Part shown: piece by piece, positions 1 to 10,261 of the stretch
Numbering within the stretch: position 1 is the stretch's first letter
Layout of the letters: each line of letters starts with the position of its first letter
Source of the DNA: Candidatus Gastranaerophilales bacterium
GTDB lineage: Bacteria > Cyanobacteriota > Vampirovibrionia > Gastranaerophilales > Gastranaerophilaceae
Assembly (NCBI GenBank): GCA_944325515.1
Contig: CALVAO010000007.1
Span: 41,297-105,296 of the forward strand
Direction of reading: 5' to 3'
Length of the DNA: 64,000 nt
The notes under the pieces: generated by a model
Database searches by the model: none
What the model was told of the DNA's origin: nothing
What the model saw: the letters and a program-made list of their open reading frames with translations, nothing else
Position numbers and translations under genes: made by a program

Positions 1-168
1 GCTGTTAAGAAAAATATTCAAGTATCTGATGATATTAATAATAACTGGATTGTAGAAGACGGTATCAGTACAAAAGACACTATCGTAGTTTCCGGTATTC
101 AAAATATATCGGCAGAAGGACAAAAGTTAAAGATTATAACAAATAAGACAAGTCAGAGTAAAGATTAA
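1..168 (+). CDS. RND efflux periplasmic adaptor (membrane fusion protein), C-terminal end only
   Basis: The frame is open from the first base and ends in TAA at 166-168, giving the last 55 residues of a protein that begins outside the window. The residues read like the final beta domain of an AcrA/MexA-type adaptor, with a segment resembling '[18 protein letters not shown]', the usual 'gL..Gd.Vvv.G.q.l..G' closing motif. Its stop overlaps the start of the pump gene by one base (TAATG), so the two are translationally coupled. The adaptor would link the inner-membrane pump to the TolC-like channel encoded two genes downstream. The assignment rests on this short tail plus context. Confidence 0.8.
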   Translation, partial: AVKKNIQVSDDINNNWIVEDGISTKDTIVVSGIQNISAEGQKLKIITNKTSQSKD

Positions 169-3100
169 TGAAACAAATATTTGATAAAGAAAAACTGTTC
201 TTTTTTATAAGAAAACCGAGATTTGCATTAGTAATATCAGTATGTATAGTGATTTTAGGGTTAATTTCTATGCTCACATTGAAGCAGGAAAGCTATCCTG
301 ATGTAACTCCTCCGCAGGTAAGAGTTTCTGCAAATTATCAAGGTGCTAGTGCAGAGGTTATTGAATCTTCTGTTGCAACAGTTCTTGAAAACAAACTTAA
401 CGGTGTTGAAGATTTGACTTATATGACTTCAACCTCGTATGACGGGCGCTATTCTTTGACCTTATATTTTAAAGTAGGTTCAGATAAGAACATCAACTTG
501 ATGAATGTACAAAACAGAATTCAGCAGGTGCAGTCACAATTGCCAGAGGATGTCCAGAGAACAGGTGTAACTGCAATAAGCAGAACTTCCGGCTCCGGCG
601 CTATTATTCTTACGCTTTATCCGGAATCCGGTAACTGGACTCAATTGGATCTGACAAACTATGGTTCTATATATATTAAAGATGAACTTAAGCGTGTTGA
701 AGGTGTTGCCGATGTCGAAGTTTACGGCGGCGGCAACTATTCTATGAGAATATGGCTTGACCCCCAAAAAATGGCAGGACTTGGAATTTCTACAAGTGAA
801 GTTAAAAATGCTATATCGACTCAAAATACGCAGGTTACAGCAGGCGCTTTAGGTCAGCTTCCGACAGACGAAAAGAACGCTTTGCAGTTGACATTAAAAA
901 CACAGGGGCGTCTTGATGAAGTAGAACAGTTTGAAAATATTATTATCCGCTCTAACATGGACGGTTCAAACGTTAGAATTAAAGATATTGCAAGGGTTGA
1001 ACTGGGGGCTGAATCTTATTCAAACTTAGGTTTAGTTAACGGTAAACCTTCCGCGGTTGTTATAATTTCACAGCTTCCGGATGCTAACGTAATTAACCTT
1101 TCTAAAGCTGTTAAAGAAAAAGTTGACGAATTAAACGCCCAAATGACAAACGGTATCAAAATTTTGTATGTAAAAGACGATGCTGACTATATTCATGAAT
1201 CAATGAAAGAAGTCGAGTTTACCATTCTTCTTACAGGTTTAATCGTTGTTCTTATTATCTTCCTGTTTTTGGGAGATGCTATGGCAACTCTTGTTCCATG
1301 CGTAACTATTCCGGTTTCTTTAATTGGTACGTTCTTTGTCCTAAAAGCGTTCGGGATGTCTATTAACCTTTTAACCCTGTTTGCGATGGTTCTTGCGGTT
1401 GCGGTTGTAGTCGATGACGCTATTGTTGTTATTGAAAACGTAAAAAGGCATATTGATGAAGGAAAATCCGCTGTTATTGCGACCCAGCTTACGATGCAGG
1501 AAGTAGGTTTTGCGCTTGTTGCAATGGCGCTTGTTTTGATGGCGGTATTTGTGCCTATTATATTTATGGGCGGTATGACAGGGGTTATGTATAAACAGTT
1601 TGCCGTTTGTATTGCGGTATCAATTGCACTGTCTGCTGTTTGTGCACTTACTCTTTCGCCTGCTATGTGTTCGCATTTCTTAGGACAAAACCACGATAAA
1701 TTAAAAGAAAAACATCCGATTATGGTTAAAATCGGACAAAAAGCCGATATTCTGGTAAAAGATTTCAATGAAATGTTTGCAAAGCTTGAAAACTTTTATA
1801 TGGAATACGTTAAAAAGTTTGTTTACGATAAAAAGCTTGTAATAATCCTTTATGCTGGAATAATTCTTTTAACTCTTTTATGCTTTAAAACGATTTCAAC
1901 AGGTTTTATTCCGGATGAAGATCAAGGGGTTTTGCTTGCACAGATTACACTTCCGGACGGTGCGTCCCTAACACGAACAGAAGAGGTTTCAAGAAAATTT
2001 ACAGACTTAATTAAAAATATTGACGGAGTTAATACCGAAAAACTTACAGTATTCGGCGGTAACGGAGCTACAAACCAATCTACGATTATTATTCAGCTTG
2101 AAGATTATGCTGACAGAAATGTAGGTGTTTTTGAATGGATTGTAAGAAAATTCAAAGGACAGGCTACGGATATGTCACACGTTGCAATCTTAAATAAAGT
2201 AAGAGCCGCGGCTTCTACAATAAAAGAGGCTTCGATTGTAGCATTTTCTCCTCCGGCAATCAGCGGTATGAGTATGATGGGCGGTTTTGAATTCCAGATG
2301 CTTTCTAAAGGTACTTATACTCCGCAGGATCTGGAAGTATGGGCAAATAAACTTATTGCAGCAGCTAACCAAAACCCATCGTTATCAAGTGTTTACACAT
2401 CATTCCAGGCAAATGTTCCTCAATATATTGTCGATATTGATTACGAAAAAGCTCTTGCACAAAATGTTGACCTGCAGGAATTATATTCAACACTTTCTTC
2501 TATGCTCGGTACTTATTACGTAAACGATTTTAACAAATATGACAGGGTATTTAAAGTACAATTGCAGGCAGAGAGCAAGTTTAGAGATAAAGCGACCGAT
2601 TTATCGGGGATTTATGTTAAAAACAATAACGGCGTAATGGTTCCTGTTATGTCTATAATCAAACTAAGACAGGCAATCGGTACAGCGTCTATTACAAGAT
2701 ATAATCAATATAAATCCGTACAAATTCAAGGTCAGCAGGCGGCAGGAAAAAGCTCCGGCGATGCTATGAACGCTATGGAAGATGTAGCAAAAGAGGTTCT
2801 GCCGGCGGATATTGCCTATGATTGGTCCGGTACATCAGCCCAGGAGCGTGAAGCATCGGGACAAACAGCTATGATTATTGCAATGGCGCTTGTGTTTGTT
2901 TACTTATTCCTTGTAGCTCTTTATGAAAGCTATACAATTCCGATTGCGGTACTTTTGATTTCGCCGGTTGCAGCTCTGGGTGCTTTGATATTCCAGCTTA
3001 TGCTTAACCAATCATTCGATATTTATTCGCAGGTCGGTATGATTACACTTGTCGGTCTTGCGGCTAAACAGTCAATACTTATTGTAGAGTTTGCTAAAGA

Positions 3101-3395
3101 AGAACACGAGAAATACGGACTTCCGGTAAAAGATGCGGCAATTAAGGCAGCTCATTTGAGGTTCAGAGCAATTATGATGACAGAACTGGCATTTATTATC
3201 GGTGTTCTTCCAATGTTATTTGCACACGGAGCCGGTGCTAATTCAAGAATATCCGTAGGTTCAACAGTATTCGGCGGTATGATTGCGGCTGCAACATTAG
3301 GTGCGGCGCTCACTCCGGCATTCTATGTAATAGTTCAAGAATTTGTTGATAAATTCCCGACAAAAGAGATTACGGATAAAGATTTGGAGATATAA
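168..3395 (+). CDS. RND multidrug efflux pump, inner-membrane permease (AcrB/MexB type, HAE1)
   Basis: Proton-driven exporter of hydrophobic compounds from the inner membrane and periplasm. The 1075 residues match the family length of about 1040. A first membrane helix lies near residues 17-37, followed by a large periplasmic loop, a helix block near 340-500, a second loop and a second helix block near 900-1050. The proton-relay residues are visible: the Asp pair D416-D417 in '[13 protein letters not shown]' and K967 in '[13 protein letters not shown]', equivalent to AcrB D407/D408 and K940. It sits in an adaptor-pump-channel operon, one base overlapping the adaptor and one base from the channel gene. 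Substrates cannot be read from sequence. Confidence 0.96.
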   Translation: MKQIFDKEKLFFFIRKPRFALVISVCIVILGLISMLTLKQESYPDVTPPQVRVSANYQGASAEVIESSVATVLENKLNGVEDLTYMTSTSYDGRYSLTLYFKVGSDKNINLMNVQNRIQQVQSQLPEDVQRTGVTAISRTSGSGAIILTLYPESGNWTQLDLTNYGSIYIKDELKRVEGVADVEVYGGGNYSMRIWLDPQKMAGLGISTSEVKNAISTQNTQVTAGALGQLPTDEKNALQLTLKTQGRLDEVEQFENIIIRSNMDGSNVRIKDIARVELGAESYSNLGLVNGKPSAVVIISQLPDANVINLSKAVKEKVDELNAQMTNGIKILYVKDDADYIHESMKEVEFTILLTGLIVVLIIFLFLGDAMATLVPCVTIPVSLIGTFFVLKAFGMSINLLTLFAMVLAVAVVVDDAIVVIENVKRHIDEGKSAVIATQLTMQEVGFALVAMALVLMAVFVPIIFMGGMTGVMYKQFAVCIAVSIALSAVCALTLSPAMCSHFLGQNHDKLKEKHPIMVKIGQKADILVKDFNEMFAKLENFYMEYVKKFVYDKKLVIILYAGIILLTLLCFKTISTGFIPDEDQGVLLAQITLPDGASLTRTEEVSRKFTDLIKNIDGVNTEKLTVFGGNGATNQSTIIIQLEDYADRNVGVFEWIVRKFKGQATDMSHVAILNKVRAAASTIKEASIVAFSPPAISGMSMMGGFEFQMLSKGTYTPQDLEVWANKLIAAANQNPSLSSVYTSFQANVPQYIVDIDYEKALAQNVDLQELYSTLSSMLGTYYVNDFNKYDRVFKVQLQAESKFRDKATDLSGIYVKNNNGVMVPVMSIIKLRQAIGTASITRYNQYKSVQIQGQQAAGKSSGDAMNAMEDVAKEVLPADIAYDWSGTSAQEREASGQTAMIIAMALVFVYLFLVALYESYTIPIAVLLISPVAALGALIFQLMLNQSFDIYSQVGMITLVGLAAKQSILIVEFAKEEHEKYGLPVKDAAIKAAHLRFRAIMMTELAFIIGVLPMLFAHGAGANSRISVGSTVFGGMIAAATLGAALTPAFYVIVQEFVDKFPTKEITDKDLEI

Positions 3396-3396
3396 G

Positions 3397-4905
3397 ATGA
3401 AAAAGATTTTAAATATATTATTAATATGTTCAATTCTTTCTGTTTCAACAAATGCGGTTTTAGCAAAGAAAAAAGAAGATAAAGTTAAAAAAGAAGAAAA
3501 AATAGAAATAGTAAAACCGGAAAAAGTTAAGGTTAATAAACGACTTGAACGCAAGAAGAATAAGAATAATGAGCGTGTAAAGCGTGAAACTTCAAAAGAA
3601 GCAAAGGGCATGTACGAAACCAAATTTCCGGAAATAAACAGCCAGATAGAATATACGGAAATGAATGGCGAAGTTACACTAAGCGATTGTATTAAACTTG
3701 CGATAACTCATCATCCAACAATTATGTCCGCAATAAGCAATGCAGAAATTTATAAAACAAGAATAGGACAGGCGTGGTCGAATTATTTTCCGACAATCGG
3801 TGCAGGTGTAAGTTATTCAAGAAATGATATGCTGATGTCTAATATGCCGGCTAATATGTCAAGAATGATGACGCAAAGATATAATATGTTTTATGTGCCG
3901 ACACTTTCTGCGAATATGCTGTTCTTTGATTTCGGAAAGACAAAAGCTAGTGCTGATATGGCAAAAAGAAATTATGAAGCTTCCAGATATGATGCGGAAT
4001 CAAGTATTGAAACTGTCATATATAATGTAAAAGTTGCTTATTACAATATGGTTTTTGCGGAAATACAAAAAGCTGTTTATGAAGAAACGGTTAAAGATTT
4101 TGAGCTGCAACTAAAACAGGCAAAAGCTTATTATGAAATAGGTAAAAAGGCTAAAATAGATGTAACCACTGCTGAATATAATATGGGAAATGCAAAGGTT
4201 AATTTAATCAGAGCAAAAAATACACTGGAACTTGCAGCTGTAGAACTGGCGAATGCAGTAGGTATTCCGGAACTTGAGAATGTTATTCTCAAGGATAAAA
4301 TGAACAGCAAAAAATATGATGTTAATTTTCCGGATTTGTTAAAAACTGCGCAGGAATCACGTCCGGCATTATTGTCCGCCAAGAAAGCCATGGATGCGGC
4401 AGAAATGAATGTCCGTGCAGCAAAGCGGGCTTTTACTCCGGATATCAGCGGGTTTGCTTCATATGACCATGGCGGGCGACAGATATATAGTGATTACGGA
4501 TATCAATTTGGAGTACAGCTGAATTATAATGCTTTAAATATAATGCTTTTGAAAAAACAGGTTGATGAGGCTAAAGCTACATATCAAAAATATGTTGCAG
4601 ATTATGAGCAGCAGAAACAAAACGTTTATCTGGAAGTCAAAAGCGCTTACATAAATCTGTTGAATTCTCATGATAGTCTTGATGTTGCAAAACTTGCCCT
4701 TCAACAGGCAAAAGAAAGACAGTATCTGGCTTTTAGAAGGTATCAAGTAGGTTTAGGCGATGCAATTGAGTTTAAAGATTCTGAAAATACTTATTTGAAT
4801 GCACAGCTTGATTATTACAATAACCTTTTAAACTACAATATAAATGCTGCAGAGCTTGAACGGGTAATTGGCGCTCCAATTAAGGAATCAGATATTGATT
4901 TGTGA
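3397..4905 (+). CDS. TolC-family outer-membrane channel of the RND pump
   Basis: Outer-membrane efflux protein of 502 residues, forming a trimeric barrel and periplasmic tunnel that docks with the adaptor and pump encoded just upstream. The ATG at 3397 is chosen because it starts one base after the pump stop and opens with a signal peptide (residues 1-24, cut after 'NAVLA'). An in-frame start inside the pump gene would hide that peptide. After a Lys/Glu-rich linker (25-70) come the two alpha-hairpin repeats with 'LTLSDCIKLAITHHP'-like and 'ARPALLSAKKAMDAAE'-like segments typical of OEP domains. The charged linker is longer than in TolC and may be a low-complexity periplasmic tether. Confidence 0.93.
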   Translation: MKKILNILLICSILSVSTNAVLAKKKEDKVKKEEKIEIVKPEKVKVNKRLERKKNKNNERVKRETSKEAKGMYETKFPEINSQIEYTEMNGEVTLSDCIKLAITHHPTIMSAISNAEIYKTRIGQAWSNYFPTIGAGVSYSRNDMLMSNMPANMSRMMTQRYNMFYVPTLSANMLFFDFGKTKASADMAKRNYEASRYDAESSIETVIYNVKVAYYNMVFAEIQKAVYEETVKDFELQLKQAKAYYEIGKKAKIDVTTAEYNMGNAKVNLIRAKNTLELAAVELANAVGIPELENVILKDKMNSKKYDVNFPDLLKTAQESRPALLSAKKAMDAAEMNVRAAKRAFTPDISGFASYDHGGRQIYSDYGYQFGVQLNYNALNIMLLKKQVDEAKATYQKYVADYEQQKQNVYLEVKSAYINLLNSHDSLDVAKLALQQAKERQYLAFRRYQVGLGDAIEFKDSENTYLNAQLDYYNNLLNYNINAAELERVIGAPIKESDIDL

Positions 4906-5044
4906 TAAACAGTTTTGCTTTTGATAAAAATAATAAAAAATTTGATTAGCGGCAATATAACTCTTCTTAACCGGAAATAATACTATTTATATATGAGTTA
5001 TGGTTAAAAAAAATATGATAACATGAATAAAAATAGGAGAAGTT

Positions 5045-5434
5045 ATGAAGAAATTTTTATTTTTGTTATCTGCATTAATTATTTGCCCCCTAACATTTTC
5101 TGCTGAACAGCTTCAGCCAGCGACAGTACCGCAAAATGTTATGTTTGAAGACTGCACAAAACTTTTTGCAGTAAATAAGGAAAAATTATTTTATTTGACA
5201 CTTGCATCCCTTTCCGCAAACAGATTTCTTATAGATGAAGTCCAGACATACAACGGTTATGTAATCTTTAGTGTTAATAAAAATCAGTATCTGGCAACTA
5301 TTGCGGGGGTTGATAATTCCAATTCTATTTTAAAAATCACGCCTTGCAATAATGTGTATAACTTTCCGCCCGGAATAGTTACAAATACATTTAAGTATAT
5401 TGATTTGAACTTGAATTCAGATATAAAAAGCTGA
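5045..5434 (+). CDS. Secreted protein of unknown function, 129 aa
   Basis: I do not recognise the family. The start has a good ribosome-binding site (AGGAG, 6 bases before ATG). Residues 1-19 form a clear signal peptide with a likely cut after 'FSA', so the mature protein of about 110 residues would be periplasmic or outer-membrane associated. The mature part alternates short hydrophobic stretches, which suggests a small mixed or beta fold, and has two cysteines near positions 37 and 101 that could form a disulfide. It lies between the efflux operon and a binding lipoprotein gene on the same strand, with a 36-base gap to the latter, so co-transcription with that gene is possible. Confidence 0.7.
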   Translation: MKKFLFLLSALIICPLTFSAEQLQPATVPQNVMFEDCTKLFAVNKEKLFYLTLASLSANRFLIDEVQTYNGYVIFSVNKNQYLATIAGVDNSNSILKITPCNNVYNFPPGIVTNTFKYIDLNLNSDIKS

Positions 5435-5469
5435 TAAATCGTCAAAATTGGGGAGGAGGGCTTTGCCCG

Positions 5470-6675
5470 ATGAAACGAATTTTTACACTGATTATCATAT
5501 TTTTTTCTATTTTGACCCTTACTGCCTGTTCAATAAGGGAAGATGCCCGTCCCAGAGAAGTAACAGTCTGGACTTTGCAGATGGGGGATTTTGCGGATTA
5601 TATGTATAAGATTATCCGCAGTTACGAAAAGGAACATCCGAATATTCAAATTAAATGGATTGATGTGCCGTTTTCAGAAGGCGAAAAAAGAACACTGGCT
5701 GCGGTTATGACAGACACGCCGCCGGATTTAATCAATCTTAATCCGGATTTCTCTGCGCTTCTGGCACAAAAAGGAACACTTCAAGAGATTGATGAAGAAG
5801 CGCTCAATGGTTTTAATCCGGATATTATAAATGCACTTAAATATAACGGCAGAATTTATTCAATTCCATGGTATGCAACAAGTGCTGTTACTATATACAA
5901 TAAAGAACTTTTTGAAAAATCCGGTATAATAAGACTTCCAAAGACTTATAAAGAACTGGGTGCTGTTTCTGAAAAAATAAAGCTGAATACTGGCGCCTAT
6001 GCTTATCTGCCGACGATTACCGAAAATGATACGATGGTTAAAATTCTGAATAAATACGGAATAACGGATGATTATACAGCTGCAGCTCCGGTTTTTGAAA
6101 TGTATAAAAATTTATATCAAAAAGAGTTAATCCCAAAAGAGAGTATAACTTTTACTTTAAGAGAAGCGCTTGAACAGTATATGGCAGAAAAAATTGTTTT
6201 CTTTCAAGGCGGTGCCAATTTCTTAACTATGGTGAAAGAAAATGCACCATCGGTTTATGAAAAAACTGATGTAACCGAGCAAATAAAAGGACCTGTCGGG
6301 CAAAATGATTTCTCGGTTATGAATTTTGTAATTCCGCTAAAGGCGAAACACAAAAAAGAAGCACTTGATTTTTGTTTGTATCTTACAAATGCTCAAAACC
6401 AGCTTGAACTTGCAAAAATGACAAATGTTATTGCGACAAACAGTGAAGCATTAAATAACGCTTTCTATAATGATTATTCGACTCTGGAAGCCAAAGCCCG
6501 CTCAGTTAGTGCCAAACAAATTTCCCAAATTACTCCCCAGCTAAAACAACGGCGAAATCAAAAAGAAATTAATACGCTTGTTAATACTGCAGTTCAATCT
6601 GTACTTTTAAATAAGGATTCAACAGAGAATATTTTAAAAAAGCTTGATACAGATATTAAAGAGATTGAAGAATAA
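5470..6675 (+). CDS. ABC-type extracellular solute-binding lipoprotein (sugar-binding, family 1)
   Basis: A 401-residue substrate-binding protein. The signal peptide ends in a lipobox 'LTAC' with C20 as the acylated cysteine, so it is a lipoprotein. The N-terminal lobe shows the MalE/UgpB pattern: 'VTVWTLQ', then 'YEKEHPNIQIKWIDVPF' and 'TPPDLINLNPDFSALLAQKG', and the hinge region 'YSIPWYATSAVTIYNKELFEKSG' is diagnostic in spread-out form. A strong GGAGGAGG site precedes the ATG. No ABC permease or ATPase gene is adjacent, so its transporter must be elsewhere or it works alone. The ligand is not determinable; the family mainly binds oligosaccharides or polyols. Confidence 0.9.
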   Translation: MKRIFTLIIIFFSILTLTACSIREDARPREVTVWTLQMGDFADYMYKIIRSYEKEHPNIQIKWIDVPFSEGEKRTLAAVMTDTPPDLINLNPDFSALLAQKGTLQEIDEEALNGFNPDIINALKYNGRIYSIPWYATSAVTIYNKELFEKSGIIRLPKTYKELGAVSEKIKLNTGAYAYLPTITENDTMVKILNKYGITDDYTAAAPVFEMYKNLYQKELIPKESITFTLREALEQYMAEKIVFFQGGANFLTMVKENAPSVYEKTDVTEQIKGPVGQNDFSVMNFVIPLKAKHKKEALDFCLYLTNAQNQLELAKMTNVIATNSEALNNAFYNDYSTLEAKARSVSAKQISQITPQLKQRRNQKEINTLVNTAVQSVLLNKDSTENILKKLDTDIKEIEE

Positions 6676-6745
6676 ATCCAACCTATATACATTTGCCCCT
6701 GTTTATCTTATACTATTCGGTAAATGGAATATGAGAGGATAAATA

Positions 6746-8467
6746 ATGTTAAAAGATTTTTTCTTAAATGAAGTTGAAGAAGCAATATTAAAAGCTATAC
6801 AAGATAATAAACTCGGACAGGCATCAGAATATCAAAAAGGAACTCTGATTGTAGAAAAGCCAAAAAATCCAAATTTTGGAGATTTTGCTGTCAATGTTTC
6901 ATCCCTTGCACGCACTGCTAAAATTGCACCTCCTGTTATTGCCAATGTAATTGCAGAATATCTTGCAAAGGAAAACTATGAAGTTTCTATTGTCGGCGGA
7001 TTTATAAACTTTAAGATAGAAAATATTCTTTTAGCAAATGCTATAGAAGAAATTCTAAAAAAGAAAGAGAATTACGGTCGTCCGGAAAATATTGAAAAAG
7101 AAAAAATACTTCTTGAATATGTTTCCGCAAATCCGACAGGACCTTTTCACATAGGACACGGACGCTGGGCAGCAATGGGCAGCGCTCTGGCAAATCTATT
7201 GAAATTCTACGGGCATGATGTTTATCAAGAATTTTATATTAATGATGCGGGAAGCCAGATACAAAAACTCGGGAATTCTCTTAAAATAAGGGTTATGCAG
7301 CAGCTTGGCGAAAATATTGATTTTCCGGAGGATGAAACAGAAAGAAAAAATTATTATCCCGGTGATTATTTAATACCAGCAGCAAAGAAATATATTGAAC
7401 AAAATCCTGGTATAACAGCAGATAAACTTGATAGTCAAATACTTTCAGATTTTGCAAAAAAAGAAATGGAAGAGTGCCAGAAAAAGCTTCTTGAAGAATT
7501 CAGAGTTCATTTTGATAATTTTTATTCAGAGCTGGAACTTCATAAATCCGGTAAAGTGGAAGAAAGCTATAAAGCACTTATGGAAAAAGGAATGCTGTAT
7601 GAACAGGATGGCGCTATGTGGTTTAAATCATCAGCATTTGGAGATGATCAAGACAGGGTTATTAAAAAGGCTGACGGTTCTAACACTTATTTAACAGCTG
7701 ATATCGCCTATCATGCAGATAAGTTTAACAGAGGGTTTGACAGACTTATCAATATATGGGGAGCTGACCATCATGGTTATGTAGCGCGTGTTAAAGCTTC
7801 ATTAGAAGCTTTAGGATACAATCCGGATAAACTGGAAATCCTTCTGGGACAGCTTGTAAATTTAGTTGTTAACGGTGAAGAAGTCAGAATGGGCAAACGT
7901 AAAAACATGGTTACATTAGACGACTTGATAGAAGAAGTAGGAATTGATGCAACCCGTTACTGGATGGAAATGAGAAATATTGATATGACTCTGGACTTTG
8001 ATATCGAGCTTGCAAAACGCTCAACGGATGAAAATCCCGTGTTTTATGTCCAGTATGCGTATGCCCGTGTATGTTCTATTTTAAGAAACGCTGTGAATGA
8101 AAGACTTAACGCAGAAACAGGAGAAAAATCCACTGCACCTATGAGCAGAGAAGAATTGGATAATTTAATTGAAAACTTTGATAAAAATATAATTCTCAAA
8201 ACAGCTGACAGTGCAAAAGCGCTTATTTTAAAACTTGAAGAATTTAAATCGGTTATTGTATTATCCGCACAGAACAGAACTGTTTATACTATCTGCCGTT
8301 ATGTTCAAGAGCTGGCAGCTGAATTCCATTCATTCTATAATTCAAACAGAGTAATCTGTGATGATAAAGAATTAATGCAATCCAGACTTGCGCTTATGTT
8401 AGCAATCAAAACGACATTAAAAAATGCGCTTGATATTCTTGCAGTGTCTGTACCGGAAAAGATGTAA
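6746..8467 (+). CDS. argS: Arginyl-tRNA synthetase
   Basis: Class I aminoacyl-tRNA synthetase that charges tRNA-Arg with arginine in the cytoplasm. The 573 residues match the family. The N-terminal Add-1 tRNA-binding domain is followed by the HIGH signature at residues 135-138 in 'GPFHIGHGRWA'. The second signature appears as 'RMGKRKNMVTLDDL' in place of canonical KMSK, which is normal for many ArgS proteins. The C-terminal part carries the DALR anticodon-binding domain ('VQYAYARVCSILR'). It is preceded by a TATACT -10-like element at about 6708 and a GAGAGG ribosome-binding site. It appears monocistronic. Confidence 0.97.
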   Translation: MLKDFFLNEVEEAILKAIQDNKLGQASEYQKGTLIVEKPKNPNFGDFAVNVSSLARTAKIAPPVIANVIAEYLAKENYEVSIVGGFINFKIENILLANAIEEILKKKENYGRPENIEKEKILLEYVSANPTGPFHIGHGRWAAMGSALANLLKFYGHDVYQEFYINDAGSQIQKLGNSLKIRVMQQLGENIDFPEDETERKNYYPGDYLIPAAKKYIEQNPGITADKLDSQILSDFAKKEMEECQKKLLEEFRVHFDNFYSELELHKSGKVEESYKALMEKGMLYEQDGAMWFKSSAFGDDQDRVIKKADGSNTYLTADIAYHADKFNRGFDRLINIWGADHHGYVARVKASLEALGYNPDKLEILLGQLVNLVVNGEEVRMGKRKNMVTLDDLIEEVGIDATRYWMEMRNIDMTLDFDIELAKRSTDENPVFYVQYAYARVCSILRNAVNERLNAETGEKSTAPMSREELDNLIENFDKNIILKTADSAKALILKLEEFKSVIVLSAQNRTVYTICRYVQELAAEFHSFYNSNRVICDDKELMQSRLALMLAIKTTLKNALDILAVSVPEKM

Positions 8468-8592
8468 AAATGTCCCTATGGATTGCCCCACTCACCGCAT
8501 CCGCAGGGCGAGAAAATTGTACTTGCTCTTTTTATTTGGACAGTTATACCCGGATTAAGAGGAAGTTTTTAAAATAAATACTAATGAGTTAA

Positions 8593-8624
8593 AATGGCTG
8601 GTAAACATAAGTATACCAGCCATT
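8593..8624. terminator. Hairpin between convergent genes argS and the 8630-8839 gene
   Basis: An 11-bp perfect stem (8593-8603 with 8614-8624) closes a 10-base loop. On the minus strand it directly follows the stop of the small gene and is followed by TTTTAA. On the plus strand it is followed by an A/T-rich run. It probably ends transcription from both sides. Confidence 0.65.
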
Positions 8625-8629
8625 ATTTA

Positions 8630-8839
8630 TTATTCAAATTTCGGAATATTCGGATTATCAAGATTATCTAACAATTGTTGAATATCTACTTGGGAATTCG
8701 GTCTTAAAGGACGCATTTTCCCAGGTTTTAAAGGTTCAGCGGTCAACTCTTGAATTTCCATTTGCGGTTCGAAATTAATTTTATCTTTCCAGTTCTTTTG
8801 AAAATTAAATAAACCTCTGTTGTTAATGTTCATACCCAT
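8630..8839 (-). CDS. Small hypothetical protein, 69 aa
   Basis: Not recognised. The frame encodes a 69-residue, proline- and asparagine-rich protein without signal peptide or membrane segment. The start is supported by an AAAGGAA ribosome-binding site 8 bases before the ATG, and the stop is followed at once by a strong terminator hairpin, so the unit looks like a real monocistronic gene. The N-terminus ('MGMNINNRGLFNF') and the C-terminus ('LLDNLDNPNIPKFE') flank a Pro-rich middle. Such composition suggests an extended or partner-dependent protein. An in-frame second ATG two codons downstream is an alternative start. Confidence 0.6.
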   Translation of the reverse strand: MGMNINNRGLFNFQKNWKDKINFEPQMEIQELTAEPLKPGKMRPLRPNSQVDIQQLLDNLDNPNIPKFE

Positions 8840-9128
8840 AATGTTGTTTTCCTTTCATTTTTAGTTACGGACTTTGTAAGCTTACATGAACTATAACGGC
8901 ATTTTATAGAAAAACTTTAGAAAAAAACGTAAATTTGTTACAATTTGTATTTATAAGATACTAACTGCTGTCCAAACATTATGACAATACTGACAAATGC
9001 CCAGTTTACAATTATTAATATTTCTTTACATGTTTTGTAATTTATAGTCGTTGTACGCATTTTTAGCAACATATTTATAAGCGTATTAGAGCATTTTATT
9101 CTAATTTATATAATTTTAAAATATTTAT

Positions 9129-9482
9129 ATGGTTGATGTAGCAAAAATATTTGGTAAGAGATTACAACAAATAAGAAAGATGCGCGGATTGACTCAAGCA
9201 CAATTTGCAGAACTTGTTGAGCTAGAGGTATCAACAATTTCCAGAATTGAAAAAGGCTCTCAGTATCCTAAGCCAGAAAACGTTAATAAATTTGTAGAGG
9301 TTCTAAATGTAGAACTTAAAGAGTTTTTTACATACACTTTTGTAGAGAAATCAAAAGAAGAAATTTTGCAATCGATATATTCTATTATAGAAAAATCCAC
9401 ATTTAAAGATTTGCAGTTCTACAATAAAATGATGCAGTTGCATTTAGAATATAAAAGCCGTTATAAGGGCAGAACACTATAA
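9129..9482 (+). CDS. XRE-family HTH transcriptional regulator
   Basis: A 117-residue protein with a Cro/C1-type helix-turn-helix at residues 6-62: 'IFGKRLQQIRKMRGLTQAQF', then 'ELVELEVSTISRIEKGSQYP', a textbook turn and recognition helix. The C-terminal half (residues 63-117) is a short helical extension with no recognisable sensor or peptidase domain. It stands alone between two intergenic stretches. There is no Shine-Dalgarno sequence before the ATG, but a TATAAT box lies at 9109-9114, implying a very short leader. Targets are unknown. A self-binding role is plausible for such a solitary regulator. Confidence 0.9.
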   Translation: MVDVAKIFGKRLQQIRKMRGLTQAQFAELVELEVSTISRIEKGSQYPKPENVNKFVEVLNVELKEFFTYTFVEKSKEEILQSIYSIIEKSTFKDLQFYNKMMQLHLEYKSRYKGRTL

Positions 9483-9582
9483 ATTATTTACCAAGCATAC
9501 TTAAAATTATAGTCAGTTTTATTATTTTATCAGCTTGTAGATATTTTATGCTTAATATACGATATTATTAGGAGTATATAAA

Positions 9583-10227
9583 ATGACGGCTAGAAAAGAC
9601 TGTAATATAGATATAATCGTAGCGAAATTAAAAGATGCTAAGCAGCCGATGAGTGATTTTGTGCATTTAATGGATAGTTTTAATGACCCTTATCTTGTCT
9701 TGATATCCTGCATATTAAGCTTGAGAACAAATGATAAAACAACCTATCCTGCTACATTAAGAATGCTTGAACTTGCAAAAACACCAAAAGAAATGAAGAA
9801 TGTAAATGTACAGGAGCTGGCTAAAACTATTTATCCTGTCGGTTTTTATGAAAACAAGGCCAAGCAGATTATTGAACTTTCAAGGGTTATTGATGAAGAT
9901 TTAGGCGGGAAAGTTCCGGATGAAATTGATGATTTAATAAAATTTAACGGGGTTGGAAGAAAAACTGCCAATCTTGTTTTATCACGCGGGTTTAATAAAC
10001 CTGCTATTTGTGTGGATGTTCATGTGCATAGAATTTTTAACCGACTGGGCTATGTAAAAACGAAAAATCCGGAAGAAACCGAGTTTGCTTTACGAGAAAA
10101 ACTTCCAGTAAAACACTGGATAGATATAAATACCCTTCTTGTTACCCATGGACAGAATGTCTGTAAACCATTGAAACCAAATTGTGAAGCATGTCCGATA
10201 GCTGACTATTGCGCAAAGATTATATAA
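9583..10227 (+). CDS. nth: Endonuclease III (bifunctional DNA glycosylase/AP lyase)
   Basis: Removes oxidised pyrimidines from DNA and nicks the abasic site (base excision repair). The 214 residues match the family. The helix-hairpin-helix is at residues 122-134 ('FNGVGRKTANLVL') with catalytic K127, and the catalytic Asp is D145 in 'CVDVHVHR'. The [4Fe-4S] loop is complete at the C-terminus: C194, C201, C204 and C210 with spacing C-x6-C-x2-C-x5-C. The segment near residue 43 reads 'CILSLRTND' where E. coli has 'LSAQATD', a known variant subgroup. A promoter for the next gene seems to lie within its 3' end. Confidence 0.95.
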   Translation: MTARKDCNIDIIVAKLKDAKQPMSDFVHLMDSFNDPYLVLISCILSLRTNDKTTYPATLRMLELAKTPKEMKNVNVQELAKTIYPVGFYENKAKQIIELSRVIDEDLGGKVPDEIDDLIKFNGVGRKTANLVLSRGFNKPAICVDVHVHRIFNRLGYVKTKNPEETEFALREKLPVKHWIDINTLLVTHGQNVCKPLKPNCEACPIADYCAKII

Positions 10228-10238
10228 TATGGTAAAAT
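10209..10238 (+). promoter_or_regulatory. Putative sigma-70 promoter for the zinc-ribbon membrane protein gene
   Basis: TTGCGC (10209-10214) and TAAAAT (10233-10238) are spaced by 18 bases, with an extended TGG just before the -10. It overlaps the 3' end of nth and lies 23 bases before the ATG, which has a GAGAGGG site. Confidence 0.5.
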
Positions 10239-10261
10239 GAATAAAACGAGAGAGGGTATAA

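Noticed and set aside
1193..1768. 191-codon open frame antisense to the RND pump gene
   Set aside because: Lies wholly within the pump gene on the other strand, has a composition expected from the reverse of membrane helices and no ribosome-binding site or homologous motif.
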